This document shows positions 35,061 through 44,900 of a stretch of 61,962 nucleotides of DNA, in pieces. The stretch's first letter is position 1. Each line of letters opens with the position of its first letter. Location: positions 1 through 61,962 of the forward strand of contig CAISOH010000231.1 of the NCBI GenBank assembly GCA_903887005.1. Direction: 5' to 3'. Source of the DNA: an uncultured Bacteroidota bacterium (GTDB lineage: Bacteria > Bacteroidota > Bacteroidia > Chitinophagales > Chitinophagaceae). A program made the position numbers and the translations under genes. The notes under the pieces are model-generated. The model did not search any database. It saw nothing but the letters and a program-made list of their open reading frames with translations, and was not told the DNA's origin.

Positions 35061-36977
35061 TCATTTCATGGTCTTAGATGCGTCACTCATAGCCCGGTAA
35101 CAATTTGCCATATTTACTGTCGCATTGTTATTATCCGGTTTTCTGTCAAGAGACGCTTTATAATATACCAATGCTTCATTGTATTTACCTTTAAGAAACA
35201 AAGCATACCCCTTATTATTTAATAATAGGAAGTTGTCAGGGTCATACTTCAATGCCAGGTCAATTGTTTTTTCCCAATTATCATAATCATGTAATTCATA
35301 ATAATATTGCGACAGGTTTAGTAATGTATTGATATCATCCTTTTTAATAGTGATAGCTGCTTTATAAAATTTTAGTGCTTCGGGGTATTGATGTTGCAGA
35401 AATAACACATATCCTTTTTCATCTAAAATATTATAGTCTTGTGGTGCATAATTCAATGCCGAATCTGATATTTTTAGAGCCTCGTTATAATCTTTCAGTG
35501 CCACATAAGACTTGATCAAATTAATATAGGCCTTTACATAATCAGATTTTACATAATCGGGTTTTAATCGGATCGCTTTTCTGAAAAAGGGTATAGCTTC
35601 CACAGGCTTACCTTCCATAAATAATAAGTACCCTTTATTGTTCAGTGCGATAGGGTCGTCCGGAAATTTAGTCACGAGGTCTGTTGCAATGGTATCCTGG
35701 TTTTCCCACACCTTGCATCGTGCATAGGTAAGGAAAGAGCACATAACAGCAAGCACAATAATTATTGTTACAGCATAAGGCTTCCATTCCTTTAGTTTTT
35801 GATTTGTACTATGGTATATCTGATCAAAACCCATGGCAACGATAAAAAGCAACCCGATGTAAGCAACATAAGTATAACGATCTGCCATGATAGCATTTCC
35901 AATTGACAGGAACTGAAGTACCAGGATTAGGTTAACTATAAAAAACAGGAATCCGAATGCTGGTAAGCGCGAGTATTTTAGTGTTTTGTAAATGCCGTAA
36001 AACAGCATAATTACAATAGCAGGAGTCATGTAATACTGATATGGTAAGTGCCCGTCAACAGTTTGCGGGTAAGGATAGAAATTGGATAAGTTTATGGGTA
36101 TAAAGAATTTTGCCAGGTAGCCAGTTATAGCATAGGAAGCAAAAAGCAATCTTTGGGCGAACGGATAATGATTACTTAAAAGATTATCTGCCTGCTGTGC
36201 GTTAACTGCAATAATTCCGAAAATAAAAGAAACCGCAAAAAAAGGCAGTTTTTCAAACCAGGCCCATTTATCGAATTTACGATGGGTATAAAAATCAAGT
36301 AACAATAAAACAACAGGAAAAATAATAGCTGCCGGTTTGGACAGGACAGAAAGAACAAAGAAAATAAAGACAGGAAAAAGACGGGAAAAGCCATTTTTAT
36401 GGAATGGGTTTTGCTCAATGGCTGTTAATTTCCATTCAATATATTTATGGTAGGCTATTAATCCGGCAATGAAAAAGAAGGTATATAGCACATCTTTTAA
36501 CTCGGCAACCCACGCCACAGATTCCACATGCATGGGATGAATACCGAAGAAGAGTGAAACAAGAGCGGCTGCAACAGGTTTTCTCCCGCTTAATAACCAG
36601 GTAAACCAAAAGACCAACAGCACATTTAATAAATGAATGAAGACATTCACAGTGTGAAAAAATTCCGGTGTAATACCAGCTGCATGATATGCTAAAGCAT
36701 AAGTGATCATGGTTAATGGAATATAATTGCCGGAGAAATAATGTGGTTCAAAAAAATACGCTACCGCGTCAGGGATCTGCTTGCTGAGATGCATGTTATC
36801 GAAAACATAGATATTATCATCCTGGTTAATGAAACTGTTATTCATTGCAGGCGAAAAGGAGACAAGGGTAATGATGGCTATAGCGCCCGCCAGAAAAAAT
36901 AGCTGCCTGTTACTTAAAGAAGCAGTAGCTGGCTTGACTGGTTCTGCCTTTTTTTTCATTGCACTTTTTTGCTGCAT
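35061..36977 (-). CDS. TMTC-like GT-C membrane glycosyltransferase with TPR tail (paralogue)
   Basis: The 638-residue product is a close paralogue of the one at 32844-34775, similar from the basic N-terminal segment (MQQK..MKKK) through the last TPR. It keeps INQDDNIYVFDN (paired Asp in the first loop), HPMHVESVAWVAELKDVLYTFFF, about ten membrane helices and five TPR units; one TPR has an inserted short duplication (KPDYVKSDYVKAYI). The two genes are separated by an element A copy rather than overlapping, so they are probably transcribed separately. Divergence is spread evenly, which suggests different acceptors or partners rather than recent dosage duplication. Confidence 0.85.
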   Translation of the reverse strand: MQQKSAMKKKAEPVKPATASLSNRQLFFLAGAIAIITLVSFSPAMNNSFINQDDNIYVFDNMHLSKQIPDAVAYFFEPHYFSGNYIPLTMITYALAYHAAGITPEFFHTVNVFIHLLNVLLVFWFTWLLSGRKPVAAALVSLFFGIHPMHVESVAWVAELKDVLYTFFFIAGLIAYHKYIEWKLTAIEQNPFHKNGFSRLFPVFIFFVLSVLSKPAAIIFPVVLLLLDFYTHRKFDKWAWFEKLPFFAVSFIFGIIAVNAQQADNLLSNHYPFAQRLLFASYAITGYLAKFFIPINLSNFYPYPQTVDGHLPYQYYMTPAIVIMLFYGIYKTLKYSRLPAFGFLFFIVNLILVLQFLSIGNAIMADRYTYVAYIGLLFIVAMGFDQIYHSTNQKLKEWKPYAVTIIIVLAVMCSFLTYARCKVWENQDTIATDLVTKFPDDPIALNNKGYLLFMEGKPVEAIPFFRKAIRLKPDYVKSDYVKAYINLIKSYVALKDYNEALKISDSALNYAPQDYNILDEKGYVLFLQHQYPEALKFYKAAITIKKDDINTLLNLSQYYYELHDYDNWEKTIDLALKYDPDNFLLLNNKGYALFLKGKYNEALVYYKASLDRKPDNNNATVNMANCYRAMSDASKTMK

Positions 36978-37057
36978 TTATCCAGATTTATATGGCTGTA
37001 AGTTAATTATTGTGAGGAATAAAAAATGAATAGCCTGTCTGTTTTATTTTATATTTA

Positions 37058-37156
37058 GTAACACCGCGTAACAGATGTAGTGCTACCCACAGGTTACGGA
37101 TTTAGAAAGTGATACGGATTACGTAACAGCCACGTAACACTTTTTTGTTACGTTAC
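37058..37156. repeat. Cluster of seven GTAAC/GTTAC motifs
   Basis: Motifs occur at 37058, 37068, 37093, 37123, 37134, 37147 and 37152, several as CGTAAC or CGTTAC and in both orientations (for example TTACGTAA and GTTACGTTACGG). A second cluster is at 37477-37518. The two lie in the 737-bp gene-free stretch upstream of the TMTC-like gene and downstream of the NHL gene. Confidence 0.6.
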
Positions 37157-37246
37157 GGATTTTATGGCTGTTCTCTTTATCCAGCCCCGGTACATGCGAT
37201 ACCTTCGGCATCGGTCTGTGTTATTTTTGGTATGCTATAAATATGT

Positions 37247-37343
37247 GATGCCTTCAGCATCATTACATAGTAGGTGATAATCCTGAAGGGATTAAATGTT
37301 TATAGAAAAAATAAAGAAGAGTAGGTTCGATGCTGAAGGCATC
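37247..37343. repeat. 15-bp perfect inverted repeat around an AT-rich spacer
   Basis: GATGCCTTCAGCATC (37247-37261) and GATGCTGAAGGCATC (37329-37343) are exact reverse complements. A near copy, GATACCTTCGGCATC, is at 37198-37212. The spacer holds a smaller palindrome, TCCTGAAGGGA. No coding sequence is present. Confidence 0.75.
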
Positions 37344-37476
37344 GCATGTTATGATGTTGATTGTTGCAGAAAAGATCTGTAACGAAACATTTTTCCGTCC
37401 CAGGCGAGTCTCTTTTTCGGACTCACCGCAATCAAGGAACTAAAAGCTGAATATTTCCCCATATCCTCAACAATCC

Positions 37477-37518
37477 GTAACACGTAACAAGTGTTACGTA
37501 CTGTTCCGTAACTGTTAC
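37477..37518. repeat. Second cluster of GTAAC/GTTAC motifs
   Basis: Five motifs occur at 37477, 37484, 37493, 37508 and 37514 with inverted pairs around GTGTTACG and CTGTTACGG. The frame open across it (37349-37543, minus strand) has no family features and is best treated as non-coding. Confidence 0.6.
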
Positions 37519-37714
37519 GGACGCATAAAAATATCACTAACATTTTCCGAAAACCCTAATTTTTTTATAACTTATTGATTTACAACAAAAATACCTCGAC
37601 AATCACCAAAATAGAAAAATCAAACTGGAATTGCGCAATTCAAAAAACAGTAATCAGAAAATCAATCCCAATTACAAATTGCAAATTCCGATAAAAAAAA
37701 TTCCATCCGGTAAC

Positions 37715-40700
37715 CTACTCTAAAATCACCTTCGCCACATATTTTCCATGTGCTGTCGTTCCTGAAAGCAGGTATATTCCCGGAGCAACGTCAAGTTGAA
37801 CGTTTACAGGATTATTGGTAACAGTGGTAATTCCTTTAACTTGCTTACCAACTATATCGGTAATCACTACGGAGACCTGATCCTCATAATCAGATAATAA
37901 ATTTACGGTAAATACGCCTTCATTCGGATTAGGGTAAACGGAGAGGGTCGTGAGAATAACGGACGATGTATTCACATACGTAGGGCAGGACGTAGCCGGC
38001 AATATATATATAGCATAAACAGCGCTTGAAGTGCCGCAACTATTAGTAACGGAATAAGAGATGTTGACTGCTCCTGTTGCTACTCCGGTAACAACGCCTG
38101 TCGCATCAATTGTTGCAACAGTCTGGTCGTCGCTGCTCCATATACCGCCTGTCACAGATTCTGCAAGAGCATCCTGCGTACCTACGCAAACATTGGCGGA
38201 AGAGCCCGTTATTGTACCTGGTACCGGCAGTGGATTAACAGTAAAACCGGCAGTTGTCAGACAACCTGTAGGTAAAGTATAAGTTATAATAGTCGTTCCG
38301 CCGGAAACACAATTAACCGTTCCCGAAATAACAGTCGCAACTGCGGTATTACTGCTGCTCCATACGCCGCCGGCGGTGACATCAGTCAAAGTTGCTGTTA
38401 AGCCTTCACAAACAGTAGTAGTCCCGGTTATGGCAACCGGTAACGGATTAACTTTCACTGTAGCGTAAGCTGCACAACCTGTGCCAAGCAAATAGGTAAC
38501 TATTGATGTGCCTGCGGATATACCGGTAACTGTTCCTGAACTGACACTTATTCCGGTACTGCTGCTGCTCCAGGTACCACCACTGGTGGTGTCAATGAGT
38601 ACCGTTGTTAAACCAACGCATACGATCCCGGTCCCTGTAATTGCTGATGGCAGGGGATTAACAGTTATGGAAGATATGGTTTTACATCCGGTCGGCAATG
38701 TATAGATTATAGAAAGTGCCCCCGCTAAAACTCCTGTAACCATTCCCGATGTAGAGCCCACAGAGGCAAGGGTAGTGTTGCTGCTGGTCCACACACCACC
38801 AGGGGTAGCATCGCTAAAAGTTGTTTTTAAACCCGCACAAACATCCGTTGCCCCGGTAATAGCTAATGGTAACGGGTTGATGGTAATTGTGGCGCTGGTG
38901 TCCATATTTTTAGTACAGCCGGTTGATATATCGGTGGCAACAACCGTATAAGTACCTGCTGCGGTATGTAAGCCAAAATCTATCGGAAAGCCGGTACCAC
39001 CGGGAGCTGAACCGACTGTTGTACTTCCGATATATAACTGGTATTTGATTCCGGTTGCAGAACCGCTGAGGCCTATATGTACTCCCGTATCACCTGCACA
39101 GTAATAGCCGCCGCCTGTAACACTATAAACACCTGGCAACGGATTAACCGTTACAGATTTAACAGCTATACAGCCTGTTGATAAGGCATAAGTAACAGAT
39201 GATGTTCCGGCTGACAGACCTGTAACGATACCGGAAACAGACCCAACCGGTGCCAGCAATGTATTGCTGCTGCTCCACGCCCCTCCTGCAGTGGGATCAC
39301 TTAAGGCTGTTGTTGATCCTTCGCAAACATTTGCAATACCCGTGATTGGGAAAGGCAATGGATTGATTGTAATTGATTGGGATGCGGTAGCGGTACCGCA
39401 GATATTGGTTACCGCGTAACTAATGGTAGTTGTGCCTGCAGACACACCGGTAACAACTCCTGCGGAAACAGTGGCTGTTGTATTACTGCTGCTCCATACA
39501 CCACCTGTGGTTGCATCGGTCAGGGTTATTGCTGATCCCGCGCATACATCTGATGCTCCTGTAATTGTACCTGAATAAGGTAACGGATTTATAGTCACAG
39601 TTGCTGTAACAGTATTATCATTTAAATCATAAACAATGGTTGCAGTGCCGGCGCTTATACCTGTAACAACACCACTTGATGAACCAACGGTTGCGATTGA
39701 CGTTGCTAAACTTGTCCACGTACCTCCGGGAGTAGCATCGCTTAAAGTACTGGTAACACCGGCACACATGGCCTTAACCCCTTTAATTGGGGCCAGTGAA
39801 GATGTTTGTACTTTACGGATCCTTTCATTATTGTAATCGGAAATGTAAACAGCTCCGGTACCATCAATTGCAATACCACCGGGCGAATTTAATTTCCCGG
39901 CAGTAGCAGGTCCGCCATCTCCGCTAAAACCCCACGAACTGCCAGCCATGGTAGTGATAATCCCCAACGCATTAACTTTACGGTACCGGTTATTGCCGTT
40001 ATCTGCAATATACAGATTCCCGCTGCTGTCAACTTTCACACTGGTTGGGTAATTTAACTGGGCTGATGTGGCCGCTCCACCATCGCCGCTATAACCAAAC
40101 GCACCATTTCCGGCAACTGTACTTATCACTCCCAGTGTATTTACTTTACGGATACTGTTATTATTCGCGTCTGCAATATAAATATTGCCATAAATATCAG
40201 TCGTAACGCCAATCGGGCGTTTTAACTGTGCATCTGTTGCGGGGCCGCCATCGCCGGTGCCACCGGTGCCGCCACCAGCCACTGTATTTATTATCCCTGC
40301 AGTATTGATCTTACGTATCCGGTCATTATTCGCATCTGCAATATATATATTGCCACTGGCGTCAACTGCGATATCATAAGGAGCGTGAAACTGGGCATTG
40401 GTAGCAGGGCCCCCGTCACCGCTGAAAGCATATGAACCAATACCCGCAATAATGCTCACTATACCAGACGTATTTACTTTCCGGATGAAGTAATTATAAT
40501 CATCTGTAAAGTAGATATTTCCGCTGCCATCTACTGCCACACCTGTAGGGTAAGCAAATTCACCTGTGGTTATCGGCCCGTCAATGTCAGTGCCATTTTG
40601 TGTGTTAAAACCGGCTACTGTAGTTAAACTTCCGGATGGGTTTATCTTACAGATGCGGTTATTATCCGGATCTGCGACAAATAAATTTCCTGTGGCGTCA

Positions 40701-41857
40701 GTTGTTATACCCCATGGATTTATTGCAATTGCGGTTGCAGGCAGGCTGCCACCGGCGCCGCCGGCAAAAGTCGTGATAATGCCGGCCGGAGTTACTTTGC
40801 GGATTCTGTCGTTAAAGCCATCTGCAACATATATGTTCCCGCTCAGATCATTGGCTATACCCTGGGGAGACATAAATTTTGCAGCTGTAGCCATCCCGCC
40901 ATCCCCGCTGAAACCAATGGTATCCTGACCTGCAATGGTATTGATGATACCCGATGTATTTACTTTACGGATGCGTGTATTGCTCTTATCTGAGATGTAT
41001 ATATTCCCGCTCACGTCAACTTTTACAGAAACAGGATTATTTAATTCAGCAGCAGTTGCCGCGCTGCCATCCCCGCTAAAACCAGCAATGCCATTACCCG
41101 CAATTGTGCTGATAATACCAGATGTGTTTATTTTACGGATCCGGTTATTATTTGCATCTGCGATATATAGGTTCCCTGCAGCGTCAGTTACAACCTCCAT
41201 GGGGTTATTTAAATATGCGGCGGATGCCGGGCCTCCATCTCCGCTGAAACCACCGGTATGCTTACCTGCAAATGTAGTAATCACTCCTGATGGATTTACC
41301 CTGCGGATTACAGAATTGACTGCGTCAGAAATATACATATTTCCGCTGCTATGAACTGCGACGCTGGTTGGCGTACTGATTTGGGCTGCTGTTGCGGGGC
41401 CTGTATCCCCAAAGTCGCCATACAAACCGCTACCCGCACAAGTGCTGATTATTCCAGAAGGATTTACTTTACGGATAACATTATTAGACCAATCTGCGAT
41501 ATAGATATTTCCACTTCCGTCACTTGTTACGCCAGTCGGCCAATGTAGCTGGGCGGCAGTGGCGGCACCGCCATCCCCGCTATAGCCTATGGTGCCATTA
41601 CCAGCAAATGTGCTGATAACTCCCGATGCACTTACTTTGCGGATTCGGTTATTATTCCGGTCCGCAATATACAAATTGCCGCTTCCATCTGTTGCAGCGC
41701 CAAACGGGCTCCATAACTGTGCAGTAGTAGCCGCATATCCATCGCCACTATAATTAATATAGCCATTTCCTGCTATCGTGGTTATAGTCTGGGCCATTAA
41801 ACTATGAGTTTCAGGAAGGAACGGCAGAAGCAAGAAAATGAATAATAATTTTTTCAT
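37715..41857 (-). CDS. Giant secreted NHL-repeat and Ig-repeat protein with T9SS tail
   Basis: The product of 1,380 residues has a signal peptide (MKKLLFIFLLLPFLPETHS). About 12 NHL blades (about 25-690) follow with the pattern GDGGPATAAQL..P.GV..D.SGN.YIAD..NNRIRKV..SGII.T.AG. Then come about nine Ig-like (Big2-type) repeats (about 700-1290, GG.WSSSNT...GVVTGV.AGT..I.Y) and a T9SS type A domain (LSVYPNPNEGVFTVN, SVVITDIVGKQVK, APGIYLLSG). One repeat differs (YCAGDTGVHIGLSGSATG) and matches a segment of the gene at 21392-25672. The start at 41857 is preferred over 41875 because it aligns with the paralogue at 41995-45702. Confidence 0.9.
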   Translation of the reverse strand: MKKLLFIFLLLPFLPETHSLMAQTITTIAGNGYINYSGDGYAATTAQLWSPFGAATDGSGNLYIADRNNNRIRKVSASGVISTFAGNGTIGYSGDGGAATAAQLHWPTGVTSDGSGNIYIADWSNNVIRKVNPSGIISTCAGSGLYGDFGDTGPATAAQISTPTSVAVHSSGNMYISDAVNSVIRRVNPSGVITTFAGKHTGGFSGDGGPASAAYLNNPMEVVTDAAGNLYIADANNNRIRKINTSGIISTIAGNGIAGFSGDGSAATAAELNNPVSVKVDVSGNIYISDKSNTRIRKVNTSGIINTIAGQDTIGFSGDGGMATAAKFMSPQGIANDLSGNIYVADGFNDRIRKVTPAGIITTFAGGAGGSLPATAIAINPWGITTDATGNLFVADPDNNRICKINPSGSLTTVAGFNTQNGTDIDGPITTGEFAYPTGVAVDGSGNIYFTDDYNYFIRKVNTSGIVSIIAGIGSYAFSGDGGPATNAQFHAPYDIAVDASGNIYIADANNDRIRKINTAGIINTVAGGGTGGTGDGGPATDAQLKRPIGVTTDIYGNIYIADANNNSIRKVNTLGVISTVAGNGAFGYSGDGGAATSAQLNYPTSVKVDSSGNLYIADNGNNRYRKVNALGIITTMAGSSWGFSGDGGPATAGKLNSPGGIAIDGTGAVYISDYNNERIRKVQTSSLAPIKGVKAMCAGVTSTLSDATPGGTWTSLATSIATVGSSSGVVTGISAGTATIVYDLNDNTVTATVTINPLPYSGTITGASDVCAGSAITLTDATTGGVWSSSNTTATVSAGVVTGVSAGTTTISYAVTNICGTATASQSITINPLPFPITGIANVCEGSTTALSDPTAGGAWSSSNTLLAPVGSVSGIVTGLSAGTSSVTYALSTGCIAVKSVTVNPLPGVYSVTGGGYYCAGDTGVHIGLSGSATGIKYQLYIGSTTVGSAPGGTGFPIDFGLHTAAGTYTVVATDISTGCTKNMDTSATITINPLPLAITGATDVCAGLKTTFSDATPGGVWTSSNTTLASVGSTSGMVTGVLAGALSIIYTLPTGCKTISSITVNPLPSAITGTGIVCVGLTTVLIDTTSGGTWSSSSTGISVSSGTVTGISAGTSIVTYLLGTGCAAYATVKVNPLPVAITGTTTVCEGLTATLTDVTAGGVWSSSNTAVATVISGTVNCVSGGTTIITYTLPTGCLTTAGFTVNPLPVPGTITGSSANVCVGTQDALAESVTGGIWSSDDQTVATIDATGVVTGVATGAVNISYSVTNSCGTSSAVYAIYILPATSCPTYVNTSSVILTTLSVYPNPNEGVFTVNLLSDYEDQVSVVITDIVGKQVKGITTVTNNPVNVQLDVAPGIYLLSGTTAHGKYVAKVILE

Positions 41858-41994
41858 AGAAATCTGTATTAGCAAAGGAATTAATCTAAATATATACCCG
41901 CGTTTTCCATAAACAATAATACTGAATTATTACTAAATATCAAAATATTTTCACTCGTAAAGTCAAATAATAGTTCCATATTGAGGCATTGAGT

Positions 41995-44900
41995 TTATGG
42001 GTTCACAATTATCTTCGCCACATATTTTCCATGTGCTGTCGTTCCTGAAAGCAGGTAAATTCCAGGCGCAATACCGGGTTTAATGTTTACAGGATTATTT
42101 GTAGTAGTAGTAATTTCTTTTACTTTTTCACCCGCTATATCAGTAATCACTATGGATACCTGCTCCTCATAATCAGACAATAAATTTACTGTAAACACAC
42201 CATCATTCGGATTAGGATAAACAATTAGTTTTGCTGATGATTTGGAGAGCCCCGGAATATTTGTAAAATCGCATTGAATAACATTTAAATGCCAGGAGGC
42301 AATATCTGTCCCGCAGACATTGGTTACAGAATAAACGATAGTATCTGTCCCTGGTGATACACCTGTCACTGCGCCCGAACCTGTTACAGTGGCGTTTGCA
42401 TTATTACTTGCCCATATCCCGCCGGTAATGGCATTAGACAAAATAATCGTTGAATCTATACATACATCTGATACGCCTGATATCACTCCGGCTACCGGCA
42501 AAGGATTTACAACGACTTCAGCAGTTATAACACATCCGGCAGGTAAGGTGTAAGTAATAGTTGCCGATCCTGGTGAAACGCCGGTAACTACACCTGTTCC
42601 TGCATCTACAGTTAAGATAGTGGTATTGCCGCTGCTCCATGCGCCTCCGGCAGACGGGTCGCTTAAACTCATTGCCGCGCTGACACAGATACCGGTACCT
42701 CCTGCAATAGCTGATGGTAAAGGATTCACGGTTACAGTTGTTATTGCAAATGCACTGCCGCAACTATTGGTATAAGTATAGCTGATTGTTGTTGTTCCGG
42801 TTGTTATGCCTGTTACAACACCTGAGGAACTGATTGTAGCGATAGCAGTGGTATTGCTGCTCCACGTGCCGCCTGCGGTAATATCACTCAGCGCTGTGGT
42901 TGCTCCGCCGGCGCAAACTTTTGTAATACCGGTTATTCCCGCAGGCGTAATTGGTAACGGATTTACAGTTAGCGTAATTATTACTGAAGCGCTGCCGCAG
43001 CTATTGATATTTGTATAGCTGATTATTGTTGTTCCTGCTGCTATGCCGGTCACAATACCTGCGGGGCTGATTATTGCGATAGCAGTATTATTGCTGCTCC
43101 AGGCGCCGCCTGTTGTAGTATCGCTTAACGCGGTGGTTCCACCGCCTTCACAGACTTTTGTAGTTTCGGTTATTCCGGCAGGGGAGGGTGGTAACGGATT
43201 TACGGTTACAGTAATCATTGCGGCAGCGCTGCCGCAACTATTGGTATAGGTATAGCTGATTGTCGTTGTTCCTGCCGTTACACCGGTCACGATACCTGCA
43301 GGGCCGGTTCTGGCAATGGCAGTATTAACACTACTCCAGGCGCCGCCTGCGGTTACATCACTTAACAGCGTGGTTGCTCCGGCGCAAACCGCTGTAATAC
43401 CTGTTATCCCGGCTGGTGTAATAGGTAAAGGATTTACGGTTACTGTTATTGCAACAGTATTATCATTTAAATCATAAACAATGGTCGCAGTACCAGCGCT
43501 GACGCCCATAACAATACCACTTGTCGGGCCAACGGTTGCGACTGTTGTTGTTAAACTGGTCCAGGTACCACCAGCCACCATATCGCTCAGGGTAATTTTT
43601 GCGCCAATACATAGAGTCCGGGTTCCGGTAAGTGGAGGTAATGAAGATGATTGAACTTTACGGATACGGAAATTATTGTAATCAGATATATATACATTCC
43701 CACTTCCATCAATAGCCAGACTGCCCGGTAAATTTAATTCTCCGGCAGTGGCAGGTCCGCCATCTCCGGTAAAACCATAGGTGCCTTTGCCTGCCATGGT
43801 AGTGATAATTCCCAATGCATTTATTTTACGGTACCGGTTATCCCCGGTAATGTATATATTCCCGCTGCCATCAATGGCTAAACCGGTAGGGAAAGCCAGT
43901 TGAGCATTCGTTGCGGGGCCGCCATCACCGCTAAAACCTGAGGTGCTGGTACCGGCAACAGTACTTATAATACCCGATGTATTGATCTTGCGTATCCGGT
44001 TATTATATTGATCAGCTATATAGACATTGCCACTGCTGTCAGTTGCTACACCTTTTGGCCGCACTAATGTCGCGTCAGTTGCGGGCCCGCCATCTCCCAG
44101 GTAACTGCCTAGGCCTATACCGGCGAAAGTACTGATGATCCCGGAAGTATTAATTTTACGGACACGTTTATTACTTTGGTCAGCGATATATATATTCCCG
44201 CTTCCGTCAACTGCTATACCGGAGGGTTCCCACAATTGAGCATTTGTTGCAGGCCCGCCATCCCCGCTAAACGCCCCTTTACCATTACCCGCAATAGTAC
44301 TGATAACTCCAGATGTACTCACTTTGCGCACGCGGTTACTATCCGTTTCTGCAATATACATATTCCCGCTTCGGTCAATTGCTATACCTAAGGGATAAGC
44401 TATTTCTGCCGAGGTAGCCGGCCCTCCATCACCATTGGATCCCTCTATACCAGATCCGGCAAGGACTGTTAAAATTCCGGATGTATTTATCCTGCAAATC
44501 CGGTTATTATCCGCGTCTGCAAATAATAAATTCCCGCTGCCGTCAACTATCATACCCCATGGGTTTATAGCATTTGCAAGGGCAGGGCGGCCAGAGGACA
44601 GGCCACCTGCCACAGTACTTATTTTCCCTGAAGTATTTACTTTGCGGACCCGGTTATTATGCGCATCTGCAACATAAATATTACCAGGGCCGTCAATCGT
44701 TAATTCTTCCGGATTATTTAATTCCGCTGCTGTTGCCACACCGCCATCTCCACTGAAATTTGGTGTGCCGTCACCGGTAATTGTACTGATTATGCCTGAT
44801 GCATTTACTTTGCGGATGCAATTATTGCCATTATCCGTAAAGTATATATTTCCGCCAGCGTCAGCTTTTACTGAAACCGGATTATTTAATCCCGCGTCAG

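Noticed and set aside
37349-37543. 64-codon frame on the minus strand
   Set aside because: It runs through the GTAAC cluster and shows no signal, domain or plausible start context.
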